This document shows, one piece after another, positions 46,721 through 56,524 of a stretch of DNA of 64,000 bases. Location of the stretch: assembly GCF_900182725.1 (NCBI RefSeq), contig NZ_FXTO01000019.1:1-64000 (forward strand). Direction: 5' to 3'. Each line of letters opens with the position of its first letter. The stretch's first letter is position 1. This DNA comes from Thalassovita litoralis. GTDB taxonomy: Bacteria; Pseudomonadota; Alphaproteobacteria; Rhodobacterales; Rhodobacteraceae. The position numbers were made by a program, and so were the translations under genes. The notes beneath the pieces were generated by a model. That model was not told where the DNA came from and ran no database searches. It was given only the letters and a program-made list of their open reading frames with translations.

Positions 46721-46778
46721 TTTCATCTTGCCCGAAATACTCCGGGGTCTGGGGCAGCGCCCCGGAAAACCCGAGAAG
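46721..46778 (+). repeat. dispersed repeat with GC-rich tail
   Basis: TTTCATCTTGCCCGAAATACTC followed by CGGGGTCTGGGGCAGCGCCCCGG matches the arrangement at 25624-25669. It lies directly before the rluE start, so on that strand it forms part of the leader. A tail ending CGGATCAAACCC resembles the end of the 25.7 kb element. Confidence 0.75.
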
Positions 46779-46859
46779 GCCGCCAAAGGCGGACGACGAG
46801 AAAACCAGAGCGCGCCAGCGCACAATCGGATCAAACCCGCCCGCGCTAACGGGGTTGGG

Positions 46860-48371
46860 TCAGCTATTGCCGTTGCGGGTGAACCGCGCCGCATCGGCTG
46901 CCGCGCGGCGGATTGCGTTGGATTTGTGGACGGTTTCCATATATTCCGCCTCGGGATTGGAATCGTAGACCACACCGCCCCCGGCCTGAATATACAGCTT
47001 CTGATCCTTCACGATGGCCGTGCGCAGGGCGATACACATATCCATATCGCCATTGGCACTGAAATAGCCGCAGCCGCCGCCATAAATCCCGCGCTTTTCG
47101 GGTTCCAGTTCGTCGATGATTTCCATCGCCCGAACCTTGGGCGCACCCGAAACCGTACCGGCGGGCATCCCAGCGAAAAAGGCGCTCAGCGCGTCGTGAT
47201 CTTCGGACAGCTCGCCCACCACGTTCGATACGATATGCATTACATGGCTGTAGCGTTCGATGATGAATTGCTCGGTCGGTTTCACCGTGCCGATCTTGGC
47301 CACCCGACCCACATCGTTGCGGCCCAGATCCAGCAGCATCAGATGCTCGGCCAGTTCTTTTTGATCCGCCAGCAGGTCCAGTTCCAGCGCCTTGTCCTCT
47401 TCCGGGGTGGCGCCACGCGGGCGGGTGCCTGCGATGGGGCGGATTGTCACCTGACGATCAAACACCCGGACCAGAATTTCGGGGCTGGCCCCGATCACCT
47501 GAAACCCGCCGAAATTGAAATAGAACATGAACGGCGACGGGTTGGTGCGCCGCAAGGACCGATACAGCGCAAAGGGTGGCAGTGGGAACTCCTGCGTCCA
47601 GCGTTGCGATGGGACGACCTGAAAAATATCGCCCGCGCGGATGTAGTCCTTGGCTTTCTCGACCGCCTCCATATAGGCGGCTTTTGAAAAGTTCGACACC
47701 GGCGCGGCGGCTTCGTGCGCTTCGCCCAGATCGCGGGTGGCCTGAGGCAGGGCGCGTTCCAGATCGCGCAGCGCGTCCATCACCCGTTCCGCCGCCTGCG
47801 CATAGGCCGCGCGGGCCGATTGCCCGTCTGACACCCATGCCGGGCTAACCACCGTCACCTCGCCCTTGACGCCATCCAGCACCGCCACGACCGAAGGCCG
47901 CAGCATCAGCGCATCCGGCAGGCCCAACGGATCAGGGTTCACATCGGGCAGGCGTTCCACCAGCCGGATCATGTCATAGCCCAGATACCCATACAGCCCC
48001 GCGCTGGCGGCAGGCAGATCGTCGGGCAGATCAATCCGGCTTTCCGCGATCAGCGCCCGCAGGGCTGTCAGCGGATCGTCCCCTTGCGCTTCAAAGGCTT
48101 CCGGGTCGAACCGGGCATGGCGGTTCAGCCAGCTTTCGGTGCCGTGGCATTTCCACACCACATCCGGCTTTAGCCCGATGATCGAATAGCGCCCGCGCAC
48201 CTCGCCGCCTGTGACCGATTCCAGCATGAAGGCATCTTTTTGCCCCCCCGCCAGTTTCAGCATCAGTGACACCGGCGTATCCAGATCGGCCGCCAGCCGC
48301 GCATAGACAACCTGATTTTCCCCGGCCTCATAGGCGCGGGCGAAGTCTTCGAAAGAGGGGGTCAGTTCCAA
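46860..48371 (-). CDS. trpE: anthranilate synthase component I
   Basis: The 503-residue product converts chorismate to anthranilate with TrpG-derived ammonia. Feedback-site LLESVTGGEVRGRYS-like residues (here FMLESVTGGEVRGRYSI) are near the N-terminus. The catalytic domain carries IVPSQRWTQEFPLPPF-like DIFQVVPSQR, ARTRPRG-like AGTRPRGATPEED, LGRNDVGRVA and GTVSGAPKVRAMEII (quoted in parts). It starts 15 bases after ppiD, so both are in one operon without a trp leader. Confidence 0.96.
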   Translation of the reverse strand: MELTPSFEDFARAYEAGENQVVYARLAADLDTPVSLMLKLAGGQKDAFMLESVTGGEVRGRYSIIGLKPDVVWKCHGTESWLNRHARFDPEAFEAQGDDPLTALRALIAESRIDLPDDLPAASAGLYGYLGYDMIRLVERLPDVNPDPLGLPDALMLRPSVVAVLDGVKGEVTVVSPAWVSDGQSARAAYAQAAERVMDALRDLERALPQATRDLGEAHEAAAPVSNFSKAAYMEAVEKAKDYIRAGDIFQVVPSQRWTQEFPLPPFALYRSLRRTNPSPFMFYFNFGGFQVIGASPEILVRVFDRQVTIRPIAGTRPRGATPEEDKALELDLLADQKELAEHLMLLDLGRNDVGRVAKIGTVKPTEQFIIERYSHVMHIVSNVVGELSEDHDALSAFFAGMPAGTVSGAPKVRAMEIIDELEPEKRGIYGGGCGYFSANGDMDMCIALRTAIVKDQKLYIQAGGGVVYDSNPEAEYMETVHKSNAIRRAAADAARFTRNGNS

Positions 48372-48386
48372 CTGTCAGTCCCGTCC

Positions 48387-50228
48387 TTATTGGAAATTCG
48401 CGTGAACCGCGTTGATTGCGGCCTGATCCAGGGTGATCCCCGCCCGCATCTGGATTTCCTGCGCATAGGCGGCATAGATATCCTGTGCCAGCGATGCGGC
48501 GGTATCCTGCGTCAGTTGCGCCCGGATTGCCACGACATCGGGATCATTTGCATCGGGGGGCAGGATGTCATCCAGACGCGCGATGGTCACCAGATCATCG
48601 CCCGCGATCACGGTCACATCACCCGGTTTCATGGTGAAAACCTGTTGAAGGAACCCACGCGGGGCGCCGGTCACGAACTGGCTGCGGGTCACGTTGGTTT
48701 CGATCTGTGCGGTCAGTCCAAGCGCGGCCATGTCGCCCTCGGTCGCCAGTGTCATCACCATGTCCTGTGCCAGTGTTTCCAGTGCTTTGGTGGTTTCTGC
48801 CGCTTCCCAGCCCGCGATCACCTCGTCGCGCACCTGATCCAGCGGTTTCACCGTCGGTTCCACGATGCTTTCCAGACGCAGGGCGGCCAGCCCGCCATCA
48901 TCCAGATGGATCAGCGCGGGATAATCGCCGTCTTGCACGGCCTCTGCGGCGTCGCGGAATGCGGCATAGCCATTGATCGGGGCGTCCACATCAGCAAACC
49001 AGTCCACGGTGCCAAGCTGCATTTTGGCTTCGCTCACCAGTTCTTCCAGCGTGGCCCCACCGGCCAGAAGATCGTCAATCGCATCGGCCTGACCTTCGAT
49101 CATGCGGCGGGCGCGGTCGTCTGCCAGTTCATCGCGGATGTCCTGACGGGCGTCTTCATAGCTGGTTTCTTGAGCTGCCAACACACCGTTCAGGCGGAAC
49201 AGGGCCGGGCCAAGCGTGGTTTCAAACGGGCCAACCACATCGCCAACCTCGGCGTTGAACACAGCGCCGCCAGCCGCGCCCAGATCGTCCTTGGCGACAT
49301 CGCCCATATCCACATCGGACAGTTCCAGACCGCGCTCTTTGACCAGCATTTCAAAATCGGTTTCGTTGGCCTCGATTTTGCCCTTGGCGGTCAGCGCGGC
49401 ATCTTCGTCGGAAAATGCCAGCCGTTCGACCAGACGTCGTTCGGGGCGCATATAGTCAGCGGCATTCGCATCATATTGTTCGCGGATGGCTGCTTCGTCC
49501 ACATCCACCTGATCCAGCAACATATCGGGCGACAGCCAGACATAGGTCAGCTTTTTCACCTGCGGCGTGGTGAAGTCAGCCTCGTGTGCCTGATGATAGG
49601 CGGTCAGTTGGTCTTCGGTCGGGGTGGGCAGTGGTGCGGTCAGCATATCCGGGGTCACCACGGCCCAGGTAAAGCCGCGCCGTTCCGCCAGAAAATTCAT
49701 CAGCGTGTCCACATAGACACCGGGCATCTGCGCCCCGGCGATCAATGCGCCCTGCAACAGGTTGCGGGCAGTTTCATCGCGCATTTCTGCTTCAAACTCG
49801 GATTCCGTCAGGCCCGCCTGCGACAATGCGAATTTATAGGATTCGCGGTCAAATTTGCCATCCGGCCCGGTAAAGGCGGAAATCTGTGTGATCTGTTTCA
49901 GCAGGTTTTCATCCCCGATGGATAGGCCGATCTGGCGCGCTTCGTTATCCAGCGCCGCCGATCCGACCAGACGGCCCAGCACGGATTTATCCAAGCCAAA
50001 GGACTGCGCCTGTTGCAGCGAAATGCTTTGCCCGGTCCGGGATTCAAGCCCGCGGATTTCTTCCTGTAGGGCGCGGGCATATTCCTGCACGGTGATTTTT
50101 TCGTCACCCACGGCCCCGACCGTGCGCACATTGCCGGACAGATTGATCACCCCGAAGCCGCCAAGCCCCAGAATAAGCATCGCCATCAGGATCCAAACCA
50201 GAATTTTCGTCGTGCCGCCGCGCGCCAT
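48387..50228 (-). CDS. ppiD: PpiD-like membrane-anchored peptidyl-prolyl isomerase/chaperone
   Basis: The product has 613 residues. One N-terminal membrane helix (about 9-29, ILVWILMAMLILGLGGFGVI) is followed by a SurA_N-type chaperone region (about 35-165) and one parvulin-like domain (about 255-355; KGKIEANETDFEMLVKERG, VGPFETTLGPALFRL). It assists folding of exported proteins near the Sec channel. Some parvulin active residues appear degenerate, as in E. coli PpiD. It is directly upstream of trpE. Confidence 0.9.
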   Translation of the reverse strand: MARGGTTKILVWILMAMLILGLGGFGVINLSGNVRTVGAVGDEKITVQEYARALQEEIRGLESRTGQSISLQQAQSFGLDKSVLGRLVGSAALDNEARQIGLSIGDENLLKQITQISAFTGPDGKFDRESYKFALSQAGLTESEFEAEMRDETARNLLQGALIAGAQMPGVYVDTLMNFLAERRGFTWAVVTPDMLTAPLPTPTEDQLTAYHQAHEADFTTPQVKKLTYVWLSPDMLLDQVDVDEAAIREQYDANAADYMRPERRLVERLAFSDEDAALTAKGKIEANETDFEMLVKERGLELSDVDMGDVAKDDLGAAGGAVFNAEVGDVVGPFETTLGPALFRLNGVLAAQETSYEDARQDIRDELADDRARRMIEGQADAIDDLLAGGATLEELVSEAKMQLGTVDWFADVDAPINGYAAFRDAAEAVQDGDYPALIHLDDGGLAALRLESIVEPTVKPLDQVRDEVIAGWEAAETTKALETLAQDMVMTLATEGDMAALGLTAQIETNVTRSQFVTGAPRGFLQQVFTMKPGDVTVIAGDDLVTIARLDDILPPDANDPDVVAIRAQLTQDTAASLAQDIYAAYAQEIQMRAGITLDQAAINAVHANFQ

Positions 50229-50270
50229 GTGCTTCCCTTCGCCGGGTCAGTTAAAGTCGTGGCTGCGTGT

Positions 50271-51461
50271 CTACGACGAGACCCCGCGCGGGGCAAGGGC
50301 TGCAAGCCTGTCAAACAGTTCTGTGATCCCGCCCCGGTCGATATTGGCAAAGGCAATCCGAAGCTGTCGTTCCCCCGCCGGATCATCACCCGGCATGAAC
50401 ATAGTGCCGGGCAGGGCCAGAATTCCGGCGTCTTTTACCAAATCCTGCGCCAATTGCGCCGATGATCGCCGGAACGGATGCTGGACATAGGCAAAATAAG
50501 CCCCCACACCCAGCAGCTTCCAGCCTTTTTCCTCCAGCTTGGGGAACCCGTCCTCGATCGCGGCGCGGCGGTCCAGAATTTCGGCCCGTTCCCCGGACAG
50601 CCATTGCCCCAGATTGCGCATCCCCCACAAAGCGGCATGTTGCGCCAACTGATTTGGGCAGATCGTGACGGTGTCCAGAAACCTTTCGACCTGCGACAAC
50701 CGTTCGGGGCTGGTGATCAGCGCACCAACGCGATGCCCGGTCAGGCGATAGGCCTTGGAAAAGGAATACAATTGGATCACGGTATCGGACCAATCGGGAT
50801 CGTGGAACAGATCATGCGGCGCACCGCTTTGGCTGTGAAAATCGCGATAGGTTTCATCCACGATCAGCGCAATGCCTGCGGCGCGGGCCACGTCCCGAAA
50901 CGCCGCGATCAGTTCGGGCGGATATTCCACGCCACCGGGATTGTTCGGTGTCACCAGCACAATCGCGCGGGTCTGGGGGGTAATCAAGGCCTGCGCCAGA
51001 TCGGGATCGGGTAGCAACCCCTGACCAGAGGGCAGCGCCACCGTGCGCACGCCCATCATATCCAGCCACATTTTATGATTGAAATAATAAGGGGTTGGAA
51101 GGATAACTTCATCCCCTTCGTCCGCCAGTGACATCATCGCCGCGCAAAAGGCCTGATTGCAACCGGATGTGATGCACACTTTGCTGTCTGCGATCTGCCC
51201 ACCATAGGCGGCGCTGAATTGGGCCGCCACCTCGGCCCGCAATTCGGGCAGGCCCAGCACCGGGCCATACAGATGCGCCGATGGCAGGGCCAGCGCGGTT
51301 TCCGCAATCGCTTGCCGCAGCGGTTCGGGGGGCGGGTCAATCGGGGCGGCCTGACTGACATTGATCAGCGGGCGCTCGGGCGGGAATTCCACCCCCTGAA
51401 GCCAGCGCCGCGCCTCCATTACGGGCGGGGCAAAGGTGGTGGCGGTACGCGGCAAAGTCAT
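50271..51461 (-). CDS. class I/II aminotransferase
   Basis: The 396-residue PLP enzyme has the catalytic Lys in YSFSKAYRLTGHRVG, the Asn/Asp/Tyr set in VTPNNPGGV and LIVDETYRDF, and GPVLGLPELRAEVA near the N-terminus. It belongs to the aspartate/aromatic aminotransferase fold, perhaps an arginine- or branched-chain-like subgroup; the substrate is unknown. It lies about 40 bases upstream of ppiD on the same strand, with no visible terminator between. Confidence 0.88.
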   Translation of the reverse strand: MTLPRTATTFAPPVMEARRWLQGVEFPPERPLINVSQAAPIDPPPEPLRQAIAETALALPSAHLYGPVLGLPELRAEVAAQFSAAYGGQIADSKVCITSGCNQAFCAAMMSLADEGDEVILPTPYYFNHKMWLDMMGVRTVALPSGQGLLPDPDLAQALITPQTRAIVLVTPNNPGGVEYPPELIAAFRDVARAAGIALIVDETYRDFHSQSGAPHDLFHDPDWSDTVIQLYSFSKAYRLTGHRVGALITSPERLSQVERFLDTVTICPNQLAQHAALWGMRNLGQWLSGERAEILDRRAAIEDGFPKLEEKGWKLLGVGAYFAYVQHPFRRSSAQLAQDLVKDAGILALPGTMFMPGDDPAGERQLRIAFANIDRGGITELFDRLAALAPRGVSS

Positions 51462-51536
51462 GGTTGGCCTCGGGCAGTTCTGTCATTCCCGCCCGAGGAT
51501 AGGCCAGCCCGCGTCCGGTACAAGGGTGGAATCGCC

Positions 51537-52520
51537 CTAAGCCGGGCTGTGACGCCGTTTTTTCCCACGTTTGCTCAGCAAACGGCTGATCCCGATCAGG
51601 GCCAGACTTAGCAAGAAAGAGCTGACAAATACCGCCAGCGCCAATGGCACTTTTTGCGTTTCGAAATCCAGCCAGTGGGTCCAGACCATCACGAAAAACG
51701 GGTGTGACAGGTAAATCCCAAAGGCCGAATCCCCCAATATCTGCGCCCATTTGCCAACGGTGCGGATGCGCAAGGCGCCCTCGAACAGCAGCGCAGAGAT
51801 CAACAGATAAAGCGCGGGTTCCTGATGATGAGCCAAGGCCATACCCGTCAAAACCCCAATTAAGATGAACAACGGTCCCAGACTGCGGCCCGATGCGCGG
51901 GTGATCGCATAGAGCAGCGGCGGCACGGCAAAGGACCATTGCACGAACGGCACCGGCAGCGCCTTATGCCATTCAAAATAATAGGCCAGACAGGCCAGCG
52001 GCACTGTTAGCACTACAAACAGCCCGCCAAATACGCGCCCATGTGGCAGATGCGTCGCGGAATAGGCCAATGGCGCGGAAATCATCAGGAAGGGCAGGAA
52101 CCACATATGGATCACCGGCCCGACCAGCAGCCACAGCGGTTCGGTCAGTGTGAACATCGTCGCCGGGCCATGTAACGCCCCGCGCAGCGCCAGATAAAAC
52201 AGGCACCAGCCCAGCCAAGGCAATAGGATGCGTTGGACGCGCTGTATCAGGAAGGGGCGCAACGGGTGCCGCATGGACGCCCGTGTGCTGAGCGCGACGC
52301 TTAGAACGATAAAGGTATCCAGCCCGGCATAGGCGATTTCCTTCATCGGTGCGCCCAGATGTCCCCAGACAATCGTAAAGGCACAGAGGAAGCGCAGCAG
52401 TTCTAGTGAATAAAGCTTCTGATGGGTCTGATCCCCTGTGGAAATGCCGGGAATCTTGGTTGCGTCAATCGCAGCGGCGCGGGCAGGGGGCTGGCTCAAT
52501 TCCGGCCCCCTTTGGCGCAT
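51537..52520 (-). CDS. membrane acyltransferase (OafA/YrhL type)
   Basis: The product has 327 residues and about ten membrane segments. The family start YSLELLRFLCAFTIVWGHLG carries the conserved Arg and His needed for acyl transfer (usually RxxA...H), and LIQRVQRILLPWLGW gives the RxxR loop. It probably O-acetylates a surface polysaccharide or lipid, but no glycan genes are nearby. It is followed by convergence-free spacing to the aminotransferase gene. Confidence 0.87.
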   Translation of the reverse strand: MRQRGPELSQPPARAAAIDATKIPGISTGDQTHQKLYSLELLRFLCAFTIVWGHLGAPMKEIAYAGLDTFIVLSVALSTRASMRHPLRPFLIQRVQRILLPWLGWCLFYLALRGALHGPATMFTLTEPLWLLVGPVIHMWFLPFLMISAPLAYSATHLPHGRVFGGLFVVLTVPLACLAYYFEWHKALPVPFVQWSFAVPPLLYAITRASGRSLGPLFILIGVLTGMALAHHQEPALYLLISALLFEGALRIRTVGKWAQILGDSAFGIYLSHPFFVMVWTHWLDFETQKVPLALAVFVSSFLLSLALIGISRLLSKRGKKRRHSPA

Positions 52521-52532
52521 GTGGCGCTGTGA

Positions 52533-53036
52533 TCAGTCTTTGCCTCGATACGGTTCCACATATTGAAGTGCCATGTCCCACGGAAAGAATATCCAAGTGT
52601 CCTGACTGACTTCGGTGATAAATGTGTCAACCTGAGGGCGACCTTTGGGTTTTGCATAGACCGTGGCAAAATGCGCTTTGGGATACATCTGTCGTACCAG
52701 TTCCAGCGTCTTTCCGCTATCGACAAGGTCATCAATGACCAAAATGCCCTCGCCATCGCCCATAAGATCGGCATCCGGGGCTTTCAGGACTTGTGCATCC
52801 ATCTGCGCCTGATGGTTGTAGGATTTGACGCTGATCGTATCAATGATACGGATATCCAGTTCGCGCGCGATGATCATTGCCGGGGCCATACCGCCGCGGG
52901 TGATGGCGACGATGGCGCGCCAATTGCCTTCGTCGGGTCCATGTCCATCCAACCGCCATGCCAATGCGCGGCTGTCGCGGTGAATCTGATCCCAGCTGAT
53001 GTGAAACCCTTTTTCGTGGGGCAGGCGGTCTGACAT
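52533..53036 (-). CDS. gpt: xanthine/guanine phosphoribosyltransferase
   Basis: The 167-residue product salvages xanthine and guanine to nucleotides. The PRPP motif [17 protein letters not shown] is intact, along with [11 protein letters not shown] and the C-terminal [10 protein letters not shown] typical of Gpt. It starts 12 bases upstream of the acyltransferase gene region on the same strand and could share a transcript with it. Confidence 0.94.
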   Translation of the reverse strand: MSDRLPHEKGFHISWDQIHRDSRALAWRLDGHGPDEGNWRAIVAITRGGMAPAMIIARELDIRIIDTISVKSYNHQAQMDAQVLKAPDADLMGDGEGILVIDDLVDSGKTLELVRQMYPKAHFATVYAKPKGRPQVDTFITEVSQDTWIFFPWDMALQYVEPYRGKD

Positions 53037-53076
53037 GGGCGGCTCCTCTGGTTGGCGTGTATTTGGTAGGCTTAGC

Positions 53077-53673
53077 TTAGGTGGCGATCCGCAGCGCCAT
53101 GACCCCCAGAACTGCAGCAGCGGCCCGGTCGAACACAGCTTTGAACCGCATATAGGCGGCGCGGAACGCGGGAATGGTCAGCCCGAAGGTCAAGGCGCTG
53201 TAGAACATGATTTCCAGCGCCAGATGATTGGCCAGCACCAGCGCCGCGCTGGCACCTGTGGGCATGGCCGGGAAAACGGTGGTGAAAATAGCGGCGATGA
53301 AAACCACCGCTTTAGGGTTGGCCATGTTGGTCACAAGACCCAGCCGAAACCCGTTCAGACCTTGGGGCGCTTCGGCCTGCGCGGGGGCATCGGCATTGCG
53401 CCACAGCGACAGGGCCAGCCAGATCAGGTAGGCCCCGCCCGCAATTTTCAGCGCCAGAAACGCCCACGGCGCCACGGCAAACAGTGCCGACAAGCCCAGA
53501 ACGGCCAGTAAGCTCCATAACGTCGCGCCCACGGACAGGCCCAACCCGCACAGAAACCCCGCACGCCGCCCCGATCCAAGGCTGGCGCGCAACATCGCGA
53601 TCACCGCTGGCCCCGGAGAGGCAAGCGCCCCTAAAATAGCAAGGTTGAAGGCAAGCAGGGCCGCGATGTCCAC
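53077..53673 (-). CDS. LysE/RhtB-family amino-acid exporter
   Basis: The 198-residue product has six membrane segments. The family hallmark at the N-terminus is [21 protein letters not shown], and [12 protein letters not shown] follows in the middle. It exports an amino acid or analogue; the substrate is not predictable. It begins four bases after the fabI stop, so it is co-transcribed with fabI, which looks fortuitous. Confidence 0.9.
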   Translation of the reverse strand: MDIAALLAFNLAILGALASPGPAVIAMLRASLGSGRRAGFLCGLGLSVGATLWSLLAVLGLSALFAVAPWAFLALKIAGGAYLIWLALSLWRNADAPAQAEAPQGLNGFRLGLVTNMANPKAVVFIAAIFTTVFPAMPTGASAALVLANHLALEIMFYSALTFGLTIPAFRAAYMRFKAVFDRAAAAVLGVMALRIAT

Positions 53674-53677
53674 TGGA

Positions 53678-54499
53678 TCAATCCTTGCGACCCGTCACAA
53701 CATCAATATCCGGGGCGTCTACGGCTTTCATGCCGACCACATGATAACCCGCGTCCACATGCAGGTTTTCGCCGGTCACGCCGCTGCCCAGATCGGACAG
53801 CAGGTACAGCGCCGATTTGCCCACATCTTCGATGGTGACGTTGCGGCGCAGGGGCGAATTCAGCTCGTTCCATTTCAGGATATAGCGGAAATCGCCGATG
53901 CCGCTGGCGGCCAGTGTTTTGATCGGTCCGGCGCTGATGGCGTTGACGCGGATGCCGTCTTTGCCCAGATCCTCGGCCAGATATTTCACCGATGCTTCCA
54001 GTGCGGCCTTGGCTACGCCCATCACGTTGTAATGCGGCATCACCTGTTCGGCCCCGTAATAGGTCAGCGTCAGCGCGCTGCCGCCTTCGGTCATCAGCTT
54101 TTCGGCACGCTGCATGACGGCGGTGAAGCTGTAGCAGCTGATATCCATCGTCATCAGGAAATTGTCGCGGCTGGTTTCCACATAGCGCCCGCGCAATTCG
54201 TTCTTGTCCGAAAAGCCGATGGCGTGAACGATAAAGTCCAGCTTGCCCCATTTGGCTTCGATTGCGGCAAAGGCCGCGTCGATCGAGGCGGGATCGGACA
54301 CATCGCAATCAATCAGCGTATCGACGCCCAATTGTTCAGCCAGCGGGACAACGCGTTTGCGGAACGCATCCCCCATATAGGTAAAGGCCATTTCAGCCCC
54401 CGCATCGGCACAGGCCTTTGCGATCCCCCACGCGATGGACTTGTCATTGGCAAGCCCCATAATCAGCCCGCGTTTTCCGGCCATCAGTTGATTTGACAT
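53678..54499 (-). CDS. fabI: enoyl-ACP reductase (NADH)
   Basis: The 273-residue short-chain dehydrogenase-like enzyme reduces enoyl-ACP in each fatty-acid elongation round. GLANDKSIAWGIAK is the FabI-type cofactor motif, LTYYGAEQVMPHYNVMGVAKAAL contains the catalytic Tyr-x6-Lys (quoted in part), and SAGPIKTLAASGI is conserved. It is divergent from pdxH and the first gene of a fabI-lysE pair. Confidence 0.95.
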   Translation of the reverse strand: MSNQLMAGKRGLIMGLANDKSIAWGIAKACADAGAEMAFTYMGDAFRKRVVPLAEQLGVDTLIDCDVSDPASIDAAFAAIEAKWGKLDFIVHAIGFSDKNELRGRYVETSRDNFLMTMDISCYSFTAVMQRAEKLMTEGGSALTLTYYGAEQVMPHYNVMGVAKAALEASVKYLAEDLGKDGIRVNAISAGPIKTLAASGIGDFRYILKWNELNSPLRRNVTIEDVGKSALYLLSDLGSGVTGENLHVDAGYHVVGMKAVDAPDIDVVTGRKD

Positions 54500-54709
54500 A
54501 TCGCATTCCCTGACCTGCTAATCTGGTGGAAATGCTTTAGGGGATCGGGGCTAAGGCTTCAAGTCCGGGCTTGACCTAACGTCGCTGAAACCTCCAACTG
54601 CGGGTGGGTGATATTCTGGCCCGATCTGGCCCTTGGTGGTATTTTAGCGCAAGGGCAGGGGCGGTAGATCGTAACAGCGGGCCTGAACAAAAGGGTGAGA
54701 CACACAAAC

Positions 54710-55315
54710 ATGAGCGACAGAACCGGAATTTTTGCGGGCGATGACCCGTTCCAGATTGCGCGGAATTGGCTGGCCGAGGCCGAAAAGGCCGAATTGAACG
54801 ATCCCAACGCGATTGCGCTGTCCACCGTGGATGCGGATGGGTTGCCGAATGCGCGGATGGTTCTGCTGAAAGAAATCGAAAATAACGCGTTCGTTTTCTA
54901 TACCAACTACGAAAGCGCCAAGGCGCAGGAAATCGAACAGGCGGGTAAGGCGGCTTTCGTCATGCACTGGAAATCCCTGCGCCGCCAGATTCGGGTGCGT
55001 GGCACCGTCACCCGCGAAGAAGGACCGCAGGCGGATGACTATTATCGTTCGCGGTCGCTGAAAAGCCGCCTGGGGGCATGGGCATCCAAACAGTCGCGAC
55101 CGTTGGAATCGCGCACAGCGCTGATGACCGAAGTCGCAAAAGTCACCGCGCGTCATGGGCCGAACCCCGCCAGACCATCCTTTTGGGGAGGTTTTAGAAT
55201 CAGCCCGGTCGAGATTGAATTCTGGGCGGACGGGGCTTTTCGCCTGCATGATCGGTTCGTGTGGCGGCGCCAAGCACCTGAAAAAAACTGGACAATCACA
55301 CGTCTGAACCCGTGA
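54710..55315 (+). CDS. pdxH: pyridoxamine 5'-phosphate oxidase
   Basis: The product has 201 residues from ATG 54710; an in-frame ATG five codons earlier is less likely. It oxidises PNP and PMP to PLP with FMN. Family blocks are present: [33 protein letters not shown], the RRQIRVRG segment, WGGFRISP and the C-terminal [15 protein letters not shown]...W. It is divergent from fabI. Confidence 0.95.
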   Translation: MSDRTGIFAGDDPFQIARNWLAEAEKAELNDPNAIALSTVDADGLPNARMVLLKEIENNAFVFYTNYESAKAQEIEQAGKAAFVMHWKSLRRQIRVRGTVTREEGPQADDYYRSRSLKSRLGAWASKQSRPLESRTALMTEVAKVTARHGPNPARPSFWGGFRISPVEIEFWADGAFRLHDRFVWRRQAPEKNWTITRLNP

Positions 55316-55349
55316 CACTCGCGTAACGTGAAATGCAAGCGGTTGAAAA

Positions 55350-55366
55350 AAGTCAATTTTTGACTT
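55350..55366 (+). promoter_or_regulatory. inverted repeat in the cold-shock gene leader/promoter
   Basis: AAGTCAA-TTT-TTGACTT is a perfect 7+7 repeat, flanked by a second GCAAG/CTTGC pair (55336-55340 and 55364-55368). It lies 65-80 bases before the start. It could be an operator, a -35-containing element (TTGACT), or part of a temperature-sensitive leader. Confidence 0.4.
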
Positions 55367-55430
55367 GCAGCCGATAGCGAGTTTGTTCCATGAGTGGAGC
55401 GGGGATGACGTTCATTTAGGTACCAACGCT

Positions 55431-55970
55431 GTGATAACTGACACAAACGGCGCTCGCAGGGTACACGGGCACGTTAAATGGTTTGACCCTGTCAAAGGGT
55501 TTGGTTTCGTGGTCGCTGATGATGGCGGCCCGGATATTTTGTTACATGCCAATGTACTGCGCAATTTCGGGCAAAGCTCGATTGCTGACGGCGCATATAT
55601 CGATATCTCGGTGCAAGAAACCGGGCGGGGCATTCAGGCAACTGAAGTCCATCAAATCGACCCTCCGAAGGCTTCGGAAGGATCTGTTTTGGCGGATTTC
55701 GAGGAAATTGATCCTGAATTGATCCGCAATGCACCGCTGGAACCCGCAAGGGTGAAATGGTTCGACAAGGCCAAAGGGTTTGGTTTTGCCAATATTTTCG
55801 GGAGGCCCGAGGATGTGTTCGTGCATATCGAAGTGCTACGACGCTCGGGGTTGGCCGATTTGCAACCGGGTGAAGCGGTCGCGCTACGCGTGATCGAGGG
55901 AAAACGCGGGCGCATGGCCACTGAAATTTTGGCGTGGGAAGCCGCGCTGAAACAAAAGGATATGCTCTGA
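55431..55970 (+). CDS. two-domain cold-shock protein
   Basis: The product has 179 residues if started at GTG 55431, preceded by AGGT. The open frame goes back to a TTG at 55365, but that region is not protein-like. Two CspA-type domains bind single-stranded nucleic acid: [20 protein letters not shown] (about 12-31) and [19 protein letters not shown] (about 102-120), each with RNP-like KGFGF and DVFVH/DILLH. Dual-CSD proteins of this kind are typical of Rhodobacterales. Its stop overlaps the start of the DUF192 gene. Confidence 0.9.
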   Translation: MITDTNGARRVHGHVKWFDPVKGFGFVVADDGGPDILLHANVLRNFGQSSIADGAYIDISVQETGRGIQATEVHQIDPPKASEGSVLADFEEIDPELIRNAPLEPARVKWFDKAKGFGFANIFGRPEDVFVHIEVLRRSGLADLQPGEAVALRVIEGKRGRMATEILAWEAALKQKDML

Positions 55971-56443
55971 TGGGGTGGGGGCGGCTGGTCTTGGCTGCCC
56001 TCGTTGCCATTGGGGTGCCTGTCGCCACTTGGGCCGCGGGGTGTCGTGCCGATACCGTCTTTCTGAAGGGGGATTGGGGGCAGGCGCGGTTTTCCATCGA
56101 ACTGGCCGACGAGGCCAGTGAACGGGCGCGTGGCCTGATGTTTGTGCCATCCATGCCTCGAAGCGCTGGAATGCTGTTTGTGTATCCGCGTCCGCAGGCC
56201 GTGGCCTTTTGGATGCGCAACACATTGATTCCGTTGGATATGATCTTCATGGATGAAACCGGCACTGTGCAACGTATCCACAGCAATGCCGTGCCGGGGG
56301 ATGAAACGCCGATTCCCGGCGGCAGTGCGATCCGCTTTGTCCTAGAGGTGAACGGTGGTGTCGCCGATCAGCTTGGGCTGACGCCCGGCAGCGTTATGCG
56401 CCATCCATCCGTGGCGCAAAATATTGCGGCCTGGGGCTGCTAA
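55970..56443 (+). CDS. DUF192 exported protein
   Basis: The product has 157 residues from ATG 55970, overlapping the cold-shock stop as TGATG. A signal peptide or anchor (about 5-25) is followed by the DUF192 domain: ELADEASERARGLMFV, AVAFWMRNTLIPLDMIFMD and IRFVLEVNGG. The fold is a small beta-barrel of unknown role. Translational coupling to a cold-shock protein is a gene pair worth noting. Confidence 0.9.
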   Translation: MGWGRLVLAALVAIGVPVATWAAGCRADTVFLKGDWGQARFSIELADEASERARGLMFVPSMPRSAGMLFVYPRPQAVAFWMRNTLIPLDMIFMDETGTVQRIHSNAVPGDETPIPGGSAIRFVLEVNGGVADQLGLTPGSVMRHPSVAQNIAAWGC

Positions 56444-56524
56444 GTCTGCACGGCCTGTTTTGTCGATTTAGGGCGATTTTCGCTTTTCATTCCTGCGCGG
56501 GGCTTGTATGTCGCTTCCACGGTC

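Noticed and set aside
48372-48386. trp attenuator before trpE
   Set aside because: Only 15 bases separate ppiD and trpE, with no room for a leader peptide or alternative hairpins.
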